This document shows positions 1 to 9,315 of a stretch of DNA of 64,000 nt, one piece after another. Source of the stretch: Hyphococcus flavus (GTDB taxonomy: Bacteria; Pseudomonadota; Alphaproteobacteria; Caulobacterales; Parvularculaceae). The stretch lies in NCBI RefSeq assembly GCF_028748065.1, contig NZ_CP118166.1, positions 511,501-575,500 of the forward strand, in the 5' to 3' direction. Below the pieces are notes generated by a model. The model saw only the letters and a list, made by a program, of their open reading frames with translations. It was not told where the DNA came from and did not search any database. Position numbers and translations under genes: made by a program. Position 1 is the stretch's first letter; each line of letters opens with the position of its first letter.

Positions 1-989
1 CCGGCGCTGAAAGCTTTCTCGGAACTAAAATGATAACGCCCTTCAGGCTCGTCACTCCACAATGGCAATGCGCCGTCGCCAGATTTCACTCCGAACTCGG
101 CCAACTCATTTTGAGACGTCCAAATTAACTCTGCATCACTTTGTGTCAGGTCTTTAATAGCTGTAAGATAATCAATTAATCGAAACGGTCTCGACATGAC
201 ATTATAAGGACCAGACAGCTCTTTTTCTGCACACGTCACCAGAAATCGACACAATGAAATGATATCTGTAAATTGCGCCAAAGTCTGACCGTCTTCAGGC
301 GCCAGCACTTTGCCGCCACGCCAAATTCTAATGGGCCAGTATGGCTCGTCCCTTGGTAATGGAATTCTTTCGCCACGCATCCCATGCGATCTGAAAATCC
401 CGACATTTCCGTCAAAGTTTTCCTGCAGAACTTTCTCCGCCAATGTCTTACGCAGGAAATAAACCTGCTCGTGGGGCTTTCTGTTAATGGGATGGCCTTC
501 CAGGTCGGATAATCGCGCATCTTCTTTCGTGCCACGAACGCGAAACGCCGTGTTGTGATAAACGGCAATAGAAGAAATATAAAAATACGCGCCGGCATGG
601 CCGCTCAATAACTTTGCCGTATCCTCCACGCATTTCGGGCCTTTTTGCCAGGTGTCGATGACAACGTCCCAGTCGCGTCCGCGCAGCGCGCTGAGATCTG
701 GATCGCCATGATCTTCCTCGCGGTCGCCGCGTAGACGTTCAAGATATTTGAACATATGCGGGTTGGTGATCCCGCGATTGAAAAGAGTGACGTCATGACC
801 GGTATCGAGAAACGTTTCGACAATCGCCGGTCCGAGGAAACCGGTCCCCCCGAGCATCAGAACTTTCAGCGGTTTTGTCGATGTCTTGGAGAACCCTGCC
901 CCTTGTGCGGCAACCGGTTTTGAGCCTTGCCCCAATACCGATCCCGCCGCGGCAACACCCGCAGCGTTCAAAAAATTTCGTCGATGCAT
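1..989 (-). CDS. Tat-exported NAD-dependent epimerase/dehydratase (partial, runs off left edge)
   Basis: The frame is open from an ATG at 989 to the window edge, about 329 codons with no stop, so the C-terminus is missing. The N-terminus begins MHRRNFLNAAG, a twin-arginine signal, followed by an Ala/Gly-rich hydrophobic stretch. After the leader comes a Rossmann nucleotide-binding motif, LMLGGTGFLG, and the order of elements fits an atypical SDR or isoflavone-reductase-like epimerase. In this superfamily such proteins act on nucleotide sugars or small metabolites. A periplasmic, cofactor-loaded version fits Tat export, which carries folded proteins. The substrate is unknown. The next gene on the same strand is a LytTR regulator, 126 bases upstream. 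Confidence 0.8.
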   Translation of the reverse strand, partial: MHRRNFLNAAGVAAAGSVLGQGSKPVAAQGAGFSKTSTKPLKVLMLGGTGFLGPAIVETFLDTGHDVTLFNRGITNPHMFKYLERLRGDREEDHGDPDLSALRGRDWDVVIDTWQKGPKCVEDTAKLLSGHAGAYFYISSIAVYHNTAFRVRGTKEDARLSDLEGHPINRKPHEQVYFLRKTLAEKVLQENFDGNVGIFRSHGMRGERIPLPRDEPYWPIRIWRGGKVLAPEDGQTLAQFTDIISLCRFLVTCAEKELSGPYNVMSRPFRLIDYLTAIKDLTQSDAELIWTSQNELAEFGVKSGDGALPLWSDEPEGRYHFSSEKAFSA

Positions 990-1115
990 AGATACGGCCT
1001 TCCTCGCTGATAAATAACTTTATTATCAGGAAAGATAGAGCCGCAGGCATGATCAAGGCGTTTGTGACGAACTGTCCGGGTGCGGGGATGAACTGTCCCG
1101 AGCCTGTCAGGCGTT

Positions 1116-1955
1116 TTAATTATTCTGCGATCGCACCCAGTCGGCAAACGCATTTTCCAGCGCTGATTTATAATTGCGGCTTACGGGCAAAGTCGATCCA
1201 TCGATAAATTGAACGGCGCCCCCCTTCGGTTTCGCCGCTTTTACCTCGCGCAGATGAGCCAGATTGACCACGTGCTTTCGGCTGATGCGATAAAACCCAT
1301 GGTCCTTGAGCTTGCTTTCCATTGCCTTAAGTGTCGTTCGCTCGAGGTGCTCAGCTTCACCGGTTCGCAAGGCAACATAATTGCCCGCCGCCTCAGCGTA
1401 GCGGATATCGCAAACATTCAAACGCCGAACGCCGTTCGTATCGTTTACCAACAACCAAGATGATACTAGGGGATGAGGCGTAGCATTCGATAAAGCATCG
1501 CCAGCAGCATTCTTATCCGTTTCATTGAATCTCGCCGTCCCAATGCCGGCAAGGCCGATTAAAAAACCCGCCAAAATTCCTTGTGGATATCGCTTCATCA
1601 CCAGGTGAAGCACGTCGTCAACAAAAGGTTGGCCAATTGTTCCGTCGATTGACCAATAAAAAAGCACCACCAGTATTGGATGGATAATCACAGAGCCAAA
1701 TACGACAAAACCGATATAAAACAGCTTGATTCCCGGCGAGTTTTCGCCTGCCCGGATCAAATAACGCCTATACGCATAGATGAAAGCACACGCTAAAACG
1801 CACCAAACGAAACCATCGCCAATACCCCACTTGATAGCATGCGACCAGTCGGCGCCGTAATAGAACCGAAAGTGCGTCACCAGCACGGCGGCAGCGGCAA
1901 GCCAAATTACGCCTATCCAGGCAGGGCCGTAAAACCTTCGAGTTTGATAAGACAT
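1116..1955 (-). CDS. Membrane-anchored LytTR-family transcriptional regulator
   Basis: The protein is 279 residues long. The first roughly 150 residues contain four hydrophobic segments (starting near residues 14, 46, 78 and 128), predicted to be membrane helices. The last 100 residues form a LytTR DNA-binding domain, recognisable from the conserved stretches RYAEAAGNYV, LKDHGFYRISRKHVVN and the terminal SRNYKSAL. There is no receiver domain, so this is the membrane-sensor plus LytTR architecture rather than a classical response regulator. Its target genes cannot be read from the sequence. The Tat-exported epimerase downstream on the same strand is the nearest candidate. Confidence 0.88.
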   Translation of the reverse strand: MSYQTRRFYGPAWIGVIWLAAAAVLVTHFRFYYGADWSHAIKWGIGDGFVWCVLACAFIYAYRRYLIRAGENSPGIKLFYIGFVVFGSVIIHPILVVLFYWSIDGTIGQPFVDDVLHLVMKRYPQGILAGFLIGLAGIGTARFNETDKNAAGDALSNATPHPLVSSWLLVNDTNGVRRLNVCDIRYAEAAGNYVALRTGEAEHLERTTLKAMESKLKDHGFYRISRKHVVNLAHLREVKAAKPKGGAVQFIDGSTLPVSRNYKSALENAFADWVRSQNN

Positions 1956-2115
1956 TCCAACGTTACATTGACACTTGTTCTACCAAGCCTAGCGTTAGGT
2001 TCGCGCCAATCAACCAAATTTTGGAAAATTCCCGCTAACGGCTACTGAAGCTGGCGCATTGTGAACAACGCCGTTAAAAGAACCTTCAGTCATAATACGA
2101 AAAGGTGGCGCCCCC

Positions 2116-2655
2116 GTGAGTGAAGACATAGAGCTTGATTACAGCGAGCTTATTCAGGAAGCCCAGAAAAAGGCTTACCGGTTTTTGATGCGCGATGTGT
2201 TGAACATTGTCGCTGAGATCGGCGACGCGCCGGGCGAACATCATTTCTTCATCGAATTCGGAACCGAAGCGCCGGGCGTGGTCATTCCTGATCACCTGAA
2301 AGAACAATATCCAGAATTGATGACCATCGTGCTGCAGCACCAGTTTGAGGACCTCACCGTTTCCGATGACGGTTTCGGCGTCACGCTGTGGTTCAAAGGC
2401 AAGGAATCGCGTCTCGAAATTCCATATGACGCAGTAACGCAATTCGCTGACCCCAGCGCCCAATTCGGCATACGGTTTGACGCACAGGCAGCACCCGAAA
2501 ACGAAGAGGCAGAGCAAGACGAAAAGCCGGCTGATGAAAAAGGTGATCAGGACAATTCAGCAGAGTCGGCATCAGAGGCAAGCGACGAAGAAAGCGCAGA
2601 AAAAGAAAATGACGGCGCCGATGTCGTCAGCCTGGACGCATTCCGGAAGAAGTAA
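2116..2655 (+). CDS. sspB: SspB-like ClpXP adaptor (alphaproteobacterial type)
   Basis: This 179-residue protein matches the alphaproteobacterial SspB family, whose members bind ssrA-tagged or other substrates and hand them to the ClpXP protease in the cytoplasm. The folded domain spans about residues 8-120, with the characteristic HHFFIEF and GVVIPDHLK segments. It is followed by an acidic Glu/Asp-rich linker and a short C-terminal DVVSLDAFRKK segment, which corresponds to the ClpX-binding tail of the family. The start is GTG, preceded by the ribosome binding site AAAGGTGG at 2101-2108. The gene converges on rmuC with one base between the stop codons. Confidence 0.9.
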   Translation: MSEDIELDYSELIQEAQKKAYRFLMRDVLNIVAEIGDAPGEHHFFIEFGTEAPGVVIPDHLKEQYPELMTIVLQHQFEDLTVSDDGFGVTLWFKGKESRLEIPYDAVTQFADPSAQFGIRFDAQAAPENEEAEQDEKPADEKGDQDNSAESASEASDEESAEKENDGADVVSLDAFRKK

Positions 2656-2656
2656 A

Positions 2657-4081
2657 TTACTCCGCCGCTGTTCGCTTCAACGTGTGCACGGCTTCTTCGT
2701 CTGAGGTCGCAGTCGTTTCTTGCGACAGAAAGGGCGTTTCATCCGCGTCAAGATATTCTTGTGGTATCGTCTTGTTCGCCTCGCCGCCCATGGATTTCAG
2801 TTTTTCAACCTGCCCGACAATATTGCCGCGCCCGGTTGAAAGTTTCTTGAGCGCGCCATCATAAGCCGCTTCAGCTTGACGCAAGCGATCGCCAATTTCG
2901 CTCATATCACCAAGGAAGCCGACAAATTTGTCGTAGAGCTTACCGGCGCGAGAAGCGATTTCGGCAGCGTTTTGATTTTGCCGCTCTACACGCCAGATGG
3001 CGGCGACAGTTTTAAGTGCGATGGTGAGTGTTGTCGGCGTGGCGATGGCGACCTTGTTGTCAGCAGCGAAAAACCCGAGCTCGCCGTCATGCTGTAGCGC
3101 GGCGCCAAGCGCCGCCTCGATCGGAACAAACATAATGACGAAGTCGAGCTTGCCGCCAGCGCGTGAGTGATATTCCTTACCGGCCAGCGTTTTAATGTGA
3201 TTTTTTACAGACGCCGCGTGCCCAGTCAGCCGCGCCTTTCGTTCAGTCTCCTCCTCCGCATTGACGAAACCTTCGAAATCCTGAAGAGAAACTTTTGCGT
3301 CGATGATAATGCGTTCGCCGTTTGGCAGATTGATAATGTAATCGGTGCGGACGCGCTTGCCGTCTTCGCCCGTATGGCTTTCCTGACTTGTATACTCCTC
3401 ACCTTCGCGCAGTCCCGAACGCTGGAGGATTGTTTCGAGGATCATCTCTCCCCAGGCGCCCTGCATCTGCACTTTGCCTTTCAGGGCGCGGGTCAGGTTT
3501 TCCGTTTCTTTCGACATCTTCGCAGACTGTTCGCTTAACAAACGAATTTGTTCTTTCAGCGCAGAATGCTGAGTCAGGCTTTCTTTGTGAGACGCGACAA
3601 CGCCTTTCTCAAACTCCTCAATCTTGGTTTTCAAGGGAGAAAGGAGCTGGCCGATTTGTTCGTGGTTCTGCGTTTTGAACGTTTCGCTCTGCGACTGCAT
3701 GAGCTTGCCGGCGACTTCCTTAAACTCCAGCGCCATCTGATCTTTTGCATCGCGCAGGTCTTTCAACCGCGCTTCAAGCGCTTCAAGTTCCGCAACATCC
3801 TTCACAACACGCCGGTCGAGAGCGTCGCGTTCTTCGGTGATCGCTTTAATCTGTTGTGTCTGGCTTCGCGCCTCCTCCGTCATACGTTCAACTTCTGATT
3901 TCGCATGGCGAAGGTCCGCGGCGGCGGCGGCAAGATCCAATTGCAGCTTCGCGTTCTCACTTCGCAACGTCTCCAAATCGGCTGCGCTCTTGTCTGACGG
4001 TTTGAAAAACCGCAGCGCGATGAAGCCGGCCGCAATGGCGGCGATAAAAACGACAACTCCGGTGATGAGAATTTCCGGCAT
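2657..4081 (-). CDS. rmuC: DNA recombination protein RmuC
   Basis: RmuC proteins limit recombination at inverted repeats and contain a nuclease-like fold. I place the start at 4081, where the product begins MPEILITGVVVFIAAI, a single N-terminal membrane anchor typical of the family. An upstream in-frame start at 4231 would add 50 residues unlike the family. After the anchor comes a long coiled coil (about residues 35-200 of the 474), then the conserved RmuC domain with the motif GAWGEMILE, the segment DYIINLPNGERIIIDAKVSL and a DFVIMFVPIEAAL stretch. The Asp-Ala-Lys in the second motif is the nuclease-like signature. The gene is divergent from fumC. Confidence 0.93.
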   Translation of the reverse strand: MPEILITGVVVFIAAIAAGFIALRFFKPSDKSAADLETLRSENAKLQLDLAAAAADLRHAKSEVERMTEEARSQTQQIKAITEERDALDRRVVKDVAELEALEARLKDLRDAKDQMALEFKEVAGKLMQSQSETFKTQNHEQIGQLLSPLKTKIEEFEKGVVASHKESLTQHSALKEQIRLLSEQSAKMSKETENLTRALKGKVQMQGAWGEMILETILQRSGLREGEEYTSQESHTGEDGKRVRTDYIINLPNGERIIIDAKVSLQDFEGFVNAEEETERKARLTGHAASVKNHIKTLAGKEYHSRAGGKLDFVIMFVPIEAALGAALQHDGELGFFAADNKVAIATPTTLTIALKTVAAIWRVERQNQNAAEIASRAGKLYDKFVGFLGDMSEIGDRLRQAEAAYDGALKKLSTGRGNIVGQVEKLKSMGGEANKTIPQEYLDADETPFLSQETTATSDEEAVHTLKRTAAE

Positions 4082-4267
4082 AAAGAGAAACCTGAGCAAA
4101 GAGAACAAAACGGGAATATCACATTGTTCTCTCTCAATGTCGACCCGCGCGACACACGAGTTTTCAACAGGAAAACGGCTATGCCCGCTGGTGACGGCCC
4201 TGATGGCGCGTGCTAAGGCCCGCGCGAACATCCCGCCCGATTCCTACATTCAAAAAGAGCAATAGCG

Positions 4268-5659
4268 ATGACGAAAACCCGCACCGAATCCGACAGTTTT
4301 GGCAACCTCACCGTACCGGCAGACAAATATTACGGCGCCCAGTCGGCGCGGTCGCTGATCAACTTTCCCATCGGCGATGAAACCATGTCGGCGCCGCTGG
4401 TTCGCGCCCTCGGCATCGTCAAGCTCAGCGCTGCGCGGACCAACATGGCGCTGAAATCAATACCAAAGAAAACCGGCAAGGCGGTTGAAAAGGCTGCACG
4501 AGAAGTCGCCGAAGGCAAGCTGAACGACCACTTCCCGCTTTCGGTCTGGCAGACGGGTTCGGGCACGCAGTCAAACATGAACACCAACGAAGTCGTCGCC
4601 AACCGCGCCATCGAAATTCTTGGCGGCGTCATCGGTTCGAAAGACCCTGTGCATCCAAACGACCATGTGAACATGAGCCAGTCGTCGAACGATACGTTCC
4701 CGACAGCGATGCACATCGCAGCAGCGGAAGAAATCGTTCACACGCTCATTCCCGCGCTGGAACATCTGCACGGCAAGCTCGCAACGAAACAAAAAGCCTT
4801 CGCGAAGATCATCAAGATCGGGCGCACCCATTTGCAGGATGCAACACCGGTAACGCTTGGTCAGGAATTTTCCGGCTACGCCGCTATGGTCAAGAACGGG
4901 ATCAAACGCGTCAAAGCTGTGCTGCCCGCGCTTTACGCACTGGCGCAGGGCGGTACCGCTGTCGGCACCGGCGTCAATTCCAAAAAGGAATTCGCCAAGA
5001 TGTTCGCGAGCGAAGTCGCCGAATACACGAAACTCCCCTTCGTCACGGCGCCGAACAAGTTCGAGGCGCTCGCCACCCATGACGCCATGGTTGAAGCGCA
5101 TGGGGCGCTCAATGAAGTTGCGGTGAGCCTTTTCAAGATCGCTAATGACATCCGCCTGCTCGGCTCCGGTCCGCGTTCAGGGCTCGGCGAAATCTCGTTG
5201 CCGGAAAACGAGCCCGGTTCCTCAATCATGCCGGGCAAGGTGAACCCGACCCAGTGCGAAGCTTTGACCATGGTCTGCGCACAAGTGATGGGCAACAATG
5301 CAACGGTAAGTTTCGCCGGCAGTCAGGGGCACTTTGAACTCAATGTCTTCAAACCGGTAATCGCCTACAACACGCTGCAGTCGATCAGATTGCTTTCAGA
5401 CTCAGCACGGAGCTTTACCGACAAATGCGTCGTCGGGATCGAAGCCAACGAAGCGCGCATCAAGTCGCTGATGGAACAATCACTGATGCTGGTGACGGCG
5501 CTGGCGCCTGAAATCGGTTACGACAACGCCACCAAGATCGCCAAAACGGCGCACAAAAACGGGACAACCCTGAAAGAAGAAGCCGTTAACCTTGGCTTCA
5601 TCAGCGCCGCCGATTACGACCGTATTGTCCGCCCGGAAAAGATGATTGGCCCTAAATAA
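4268..5659 (+). CDS. fumC: Fumarate hydratase class II
   Basis: The 463-residue product is a class II (iron-independent) fumarase of the fumarase/aspartase superfamily. It interconverts fumarate and malate in the TCA cycle. The superfamily signature [13 protein letters not shown] is intact and supplies the catalytic loop, and the substrate-binding motifs SGTQSNMN and QSSNDTFPT are present. Length matches the E. coli enzyme (467). It stands alone in its transcription unit, divergent from rmuC. No clear terminator follows it in the 155 bases before the next gene. Confidence 0.97.
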   Translation: MTKTRTESDSFGNLTVPADKYYGAQSARSLINFPIGDETMSAPLVRALGIVKLSAARTNMALKSIPKKTGKAVEKAAREVAEGKLNDHFPLSVWQTGSGTQSNMNTNEVVANRAIEILGGVIGSKDPVHPNDHVNMSQSSNDTFPTAMHIAAAEEIVHTLIPALEHLHGKLATKQKAFAKIIKIGRTHLQDATPVTLGQEFSGYAAMVKNGIKRVKAVLPALYALAQGGTAVGTGVNSKKEFAKMFASEVAEYTKLPFVTAPNKFEALATHDAMVEAHGALNEVAVSLFKIANDIRLLGSGPRSGLGEISLPENEPGSSIMPGKVNPTQCEALTMVCAQVMGNNATVSFAGSQGHFELNVFKPVIAYNTLQSIRLLSDSARSFTDKCVVGIEANEARIKSLMEQSLMLVTALAPEIGYDNATKIAKTAHKNGTTLKEEAVNLGFISAADYDRIVRPEKMIGPK

Positions 5660-5814
5660 CAAAGCCAAAACAACAAACTATAGGCTGCGGTTGGCCTGTG
5701 AAAAACTAAACCGCGCAACTGGACCGGTTCTTGCCTAACCTTGATGTGAACGCTTCCGCGATCCTCACACTGCGGCGGCGCATAGTATGATTTTGGGACA
5801 AGGACGGAATACCA

Positions 5815-6036
5815 ATGTCTGACGCGAAACCAACCGAAAGCCAGCTCCGGCTCCTGCTCGCGCAATTCCTGTTTGCGCATGATGTAGATATCGAAACCCT
5901 TTATTCAGCCATGGGCACTGATCTTTCGAACGCCGATTCCGAAGCGGTTTCTCACATGGCGGGCATCATAGACGGCGTCACGCTGGCGACATCGAAAATC
6001 CGGGCGCACGGCCTCGACAACTGGGCCAAGAACTAA
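5815..6036 (+). CDS. Small hypothetical protein, 73 residues
   Basis: I do not recognise this protein. The frame starts at an ATG with the purine-rich AAGGACGGA about 9 bases upstream (from 5800), a good ribosome binding site. The product is acidic to neutral and soluble, predicted mostly helical, with no signal peptide, cysteines or obvious motif. It is followed by a strong stem-loop with a T-run (6068-6113), which supports it as a real transcribed unit. It could be a small regulatory or structural protein. Confidence 0.6.
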   Translation: MSDAKPTESQLRLLLAQFLFAHDVDIETLYSAMGTDLSNADSEAVSHMAGIIDGVTLATSKIRAHGLDNWAKN

Positions 6037-6067
6037 ACTTTCCTCTTACTGCTTGCACTTTGCGCCC

Positions 6068-6113
6068 GAACCGGTTTCCTCACTCATGGGGGAGAGGAAG
6101 CCGGTTCTTTTTT
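6068..6113 (+). terminator. Intrinsic terminator or attenuator ending at the next start codon
   Basis: Two 14-base arms (6068-6081 and 6094-6107) pair completely with one G-T wobble, enclose a 12-base loop and are followed directly by six T residues (6108-6113). This is a textbook Rho-independent terminator for the preceding small gene. The last T is immediately followed by the ATG of the ribbon-helix-helix gene, and the purine-rich GAGGAAG that could serve as its ribosome binding site lies inside the 3' arm. Confidence 0.85.
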
Positions 6114-6332
6114 ATGCAGAAACGTTCCATCACCTTGAAGGGTCACCGGACCAGCATCGCGCTGGAGGCAGAGTTCTGGGCAGCGCTCGAAGACCTCGCC
6201 GTCGCGAGAGAGAGATCCCTTCCCTCACTTGTTTATGAAATCGATCGCAACCGGCTGAAACAGGACCCAGCGCCGGGGTTAGCATCCGCGATTCGCGTTT
6301 TTATCCTAGAAAGCAGCAGCTCAAGCGATTAG
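6114..6332 (+). CDS. Ribbon-helix-helix domain protein
   Basis: The 72-residue product begins MQKRSITLKGHRTSIALE and continues with FWAALEDLAVARERSLPSL, matching the small ribbon-helix-helix family (RHH_4 type) common in alphaproteobacteria. Members are presumed DNA-binding dimers or partners of other proteins. I chose the ATG at 6114 because family members start at this Lys-Arg-Ser motif. An upstream ATG at 6060 would add 18 unrelated residues read through the terminator hairpin. The ribosome binding site is sequestered in that hairpin, so expression may depend on its folding. The stop codon overlaps that of glnE by four bases. Confidence 0.82.
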   Translation: MQKRSITLKGHRTSIALEAEFWAALEDLAVARERSLPSLVYEIDRNRLKQDPAPGLASAIRVFILESSSSSD

Positions 6333-9139
6333 TGCGCCGCTTGGGGCATCGCCCCAAGGCAAGGCCGGCCCAAGACAAGTTGCGCATATGAACGGCTGAC
6401 CTCGTCAGCATACCCGCGCATCATGGGACGTACCTGCTCGAACTTTTGAACACCTGCCGCGCGCGCGATCAGTTCCCCAAAGCGTTTGCGCACAGGCGTC
6501 CGCGTCGGGTCAGCCCAGCCTGATAGCGCACGAACCAACTGGAGCCGCGCCCAGAATGCACGCGCAGAAGCAAGCGACTGCGCCGCATCTTCCGTGATCA
6601 ATCCGGACCTCGCCATGGCGACCAGCGCTTCAGCAGGATGCGTGTCCTGCACAAACGGATGCGCCGAAGCGTGTTTGTAGATCAGAGTACTGATGACCAA
6701 TTCCACATCCGTACGGCCGCCTTCGATCCGATCGATGTCCCAATCCGATGTCGCTTTTTCCCGGCGCATGCGCTGGGCGCGTGCGCGGTCGAGGTCGCGG
6801 AACAAAATATCGGCGCGGCGGGCGCCGGCGACAGCCGTACGCAGCGCGTCCTGCGCTTGTTCGGCAATTTTGTTTTCACCCGCGATGACGCGGCCCCGCG
6901 CCAGCATGATCTGTTCGTGCGCGACAGCTTCTGACTGCACGTATGATTTGAAAGCCGCCGCCGCAGGCGCCAACGTTCCCGAAACGCCGGACGGACGATG
7001 GCTGGCGTCAGGCAGGATTGCGAAGACACCGTCATCAAGATCGCTCAGGGTCGCAAGATAGCGCTTGGCGAAGGCTTCGTTCCCTTCGTTGTCCGCGTCC
7101 TGGGCGATAAATCCGAGATAGGTTGCAACTCCTGGCAAATGCGGGCCTTCCGCTTCAAAAACATGGAGTGCGATTTTGTCCCCGGCGCCGGCTTCATCTT
7201 TCGGCGCAAGCTTACGCGCGACTTCGAATACATCAGTTAGCGTCCTCATATGGATCGCATCGAGGGCGTCGACGGCGGCGTCGAAATTCGTGGCGCCGCT
7301 CGCCGCGCTGAACGCTATGCGGGCGATGGCGTCTCGGCGCCAGGCGGCAAGTTCCTTGAGGGCGTCATTGCCCTTAAGCGCAGGCGGGGTGAAGCGCGCC
7401 AACCATTCGCCGCCACTCTGTGGCGTTTCAGCGCCCGGGCGGTCGAGTATGATTTCCGCACCTTCTTCAGTGTTCAAAAGCGGCTCGATCACCGAACCAA
7501 AAGATCCGAATGCATCCACCAGCCCGTCGCGCTGATAGGCATTGTCGCGCATCATGGCGAATACATCGTGCTTGTCGCCACCAGCATCCAACAGTTTATC
7601 AAACAGACGCACAGCATCGTCAGGGTGCTGCGTTTCGCCGAAAGCCGTGAGGAGTCCTGGCGCGAGTGCGGAAAACTTCTGGCTGCCTGCGATGCCGCGC
7701 GCCGATCGCGTCCAGTCATCAATGGCGGCGGACAGAACCGCGCCATTCAGGAAGCCGAGATCTTCAAGCTTTCCTGCATCACCGTCCTCAGAGCCACTTC
7801 TGTATAGCGCAATTTCCGCCTGGATCCCGCCGGTCAGACGTTTTACTGTGTTCGCCGCATCCGTCTGCGCGCCTTTGAGCGCAGCATCAAGACCTTCATA
7901 ATCAGCAAACCCACAAAGCCTTGCAAGCGCAGATTTTTCGTCCTCGCGTTCCACTTCGACGGTGCAAGAGCCTTTAATCATTTGCATCCGGGCGACGGCC
8001 ACATGTGCAAGCTCTTCACCGGCGACCAGACGGCGGGCGACATCGCGAGCCAGCAACCGCGAGCTTGCCGCCGTTTCAAAGATCTGCCGCGCTGACGCAG
8101 TACGGAACACGGGACGCAGACCGCCAATCGTAACCCGGCAAATATCCGCCGCCTTGCGAAAAACACTGCGAGGATCAGCATCGCTGGCTTCAGCAAGGGC
8201 ATTGAGCGCTTCCGAAGGAATTGGGTTTTCACCCCAGACAACCTCCTCCATCTCTTCAAGAAAAACGCCGCCTGCTGTGCGATCCCCGGCAACCACGCGC
8301 GCGCCGCCCAGCCACATTTTAAGCGCTTCGGCTTGTGGCCCAGCGGCAGTGGCTTTCACGCGTGCGGCGTTGTCAGCGAAGCCTGCACCACCAACACCCG
8401 AACCCAATGGCGTGCGCAACGCATAAAGCTGGTGATCGCCTGTCTTGCCTTCGAACGCTTCGCGAATTTCCGCGCCAATACGCACAAAAATTCTATCGGC
8501 GCCGCGCGCCGCTTGTCCTTTAAAGGCGTCCTCCGCATAAAGAATGACAAGATCGAGCGGCCCGTGCGGCGATAAATCTTCGTGGGCGAAGTCACCGCCA
8601 GCTACAATGAAAACACCGCGCAGGAAATTATCCGGATCTTCAACGGCAAGTTCGCCGCGTTTCACCGCCGCCCGGACAAGCCAGCGAATGCCGGTTTCGA
8701 CCATGCGTTCAGCAAAATCCACGCGCGCCGCTGTGGCGTCGGCGACGCTCCATTGTCCGCTGAGTTCCGCGATGGCGATTGCAACATCGACGCGGTTTTT
8801 GATCGGTGCCAGTGCAGCATGCAGAGCTTCAGGTCCGCCAACGCCGCGATCGAGCGCGGTCAAATCACGGGCCGCCTCAGCCAACACCGGCGAGGCTCCA
8901 TCCATCAGCGCTATCGCCGCCGCGTCTGGATGCGTGACGCACAATTCGCCCAGCCGCCGTGTTCCCCCAAAAATTCTTAACATCAGCAATCGCCGGTCAG
9001 GCTGGTCAAGCGGCGCGCCTGGGTCTCCGCCCATAGAGTCCGCAACCGCACGGCGCCAGCGCTCTAAAGCAGCGCTCGCCCGAGACGGATCGATTTTATC
9101 AGCTGAATTGCGGGCGGCATGCGCGGCTGTTGCGGCCAT
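6329..9139 (-). CDS. glnE: Glutamine synthetase adenylyltransferase GlnE, apparently degenerate
   Basis: Length (936 residues) and layout fit GlnE: two nucleotidyltransferase-like halves with helical domains between and after them. GlnE normally adds or removes AMP on glutamine synthetase in response to nitrogen status. The helical C-terminal region has a recognisable IEGGRTDVELVI segment, corresponding to the family's PGGLVDIEF motif, and the RPSG motif is present. The catalytic motifs look eroded. At the first half's usual SDIDL site I read GPLDL (near residue 190). In the second half the usual SDLDL site reads PGVATYLGF. This is judged by eye against E. coli GlnE. It may be a reduced-activity or regulatory relative. 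Divergent from the ClC gene. Confidence 0.82.
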   Translation of the reverse strand: MAATAAHAARNSADKIDPSRASAALERWRRAVADSMGGDPGAPLDQPDRRLLMLRIFGGTRRLGELCVTHPDAAAIALMDGASPVLAEAARDLTALDRGVGGPEALHAALAPIKNRVDVAIAIAELSGQWSVADATAARVDFAERMVETGIRWLVRAAVKRGELAVEDPDNFLRGVFIVAGGDFAHEDLSPHGPLDLVILYAEDAFKGQAARGADRIFVRIGAEIREAFEGKTGDHQLYALRTPLGSGVGGAGFADNAARVKATAAGPQAEALKMWLGGARVVAGDRTAGGVFLEEMEEVVWGENPIPSEALNALAEASDADPRSVFRKAADICRVTIGGLRPVFRTASARQIFETAASSRLLARDVARRLVAGEELAHVAVARMQMIKGSCTVEVEREDEKSALARLCGFADYEGLDAALKGAQTDAANTVKRLTGGIQAEIALYRSGSEDGDAGKLEDLGFLNGAVLSAAIDDWTRSARGIAGSQKFSALAPGLLTAFGETQHPDDAVRLFDKLLDAGGDKHDVFAMMRDNAYQRDGLVDAFGSFGSVIEPLLNTEEGAEIILDRPGAETPQSGGEWLARFTPPALKGNDALKELAAWRRDAIARIAFSAASGATNFDAAVDALDAIHMRTLTDVFEVARKLAPKDEAGAGDKIALHVFEAEGPHLPGVATYLGFIAQDADNEGNEAFAKRYLATLSDLDDGVFAILPDASHRPSGVSGTLAPAAAAFKSYVQSEAVAHEQIMLARGRVIAGENKIAEQAQDALRTAVAGARRADILFRDLDRARAQRMRREKATSDWDIDRIEGGRTDVELVISTLIYKHASAHPFVQDTHPAEALVAMARSGLITEDAAQSLASARAFWARLQLVRALSGWADPTRTPVRKRFGELIARAAGVQKFEQVRPMMRGYADEVSRSYAQLVLGRPCLGAMPQAAH

Positions 9140-9315
9140 AAAAGTCCCCGTGCCTTTGGTTCAGGATCAGCGCCGATCATGGCAAAGCAGGGTGAATTCG
9201 CCGTTAAACAATTGCTGACGATTAGAGGCTCAATAAAAAGAGAGTCCTCATCATCCAGTTTAGACATCTGCTGAATTGCTGATATGTACGACCTTTGTTA
9301 ACCGTTCTAGTGATC

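Noticed and set aside
236-1056. Three short minus-strand frames within the first kilobase
   Set aside because: They lie in the wrong frames; one continuous frame from 989 to the left edge encodes the Tat-exported epimerase.
8544-9218. Long plus-strand frame (224 codons) opposite glnE
   Set aside because: Ser/Arg/Ala-rich shadow of a high-GC gene; no motif, no ribosome binding site, and glnE is clearly real.
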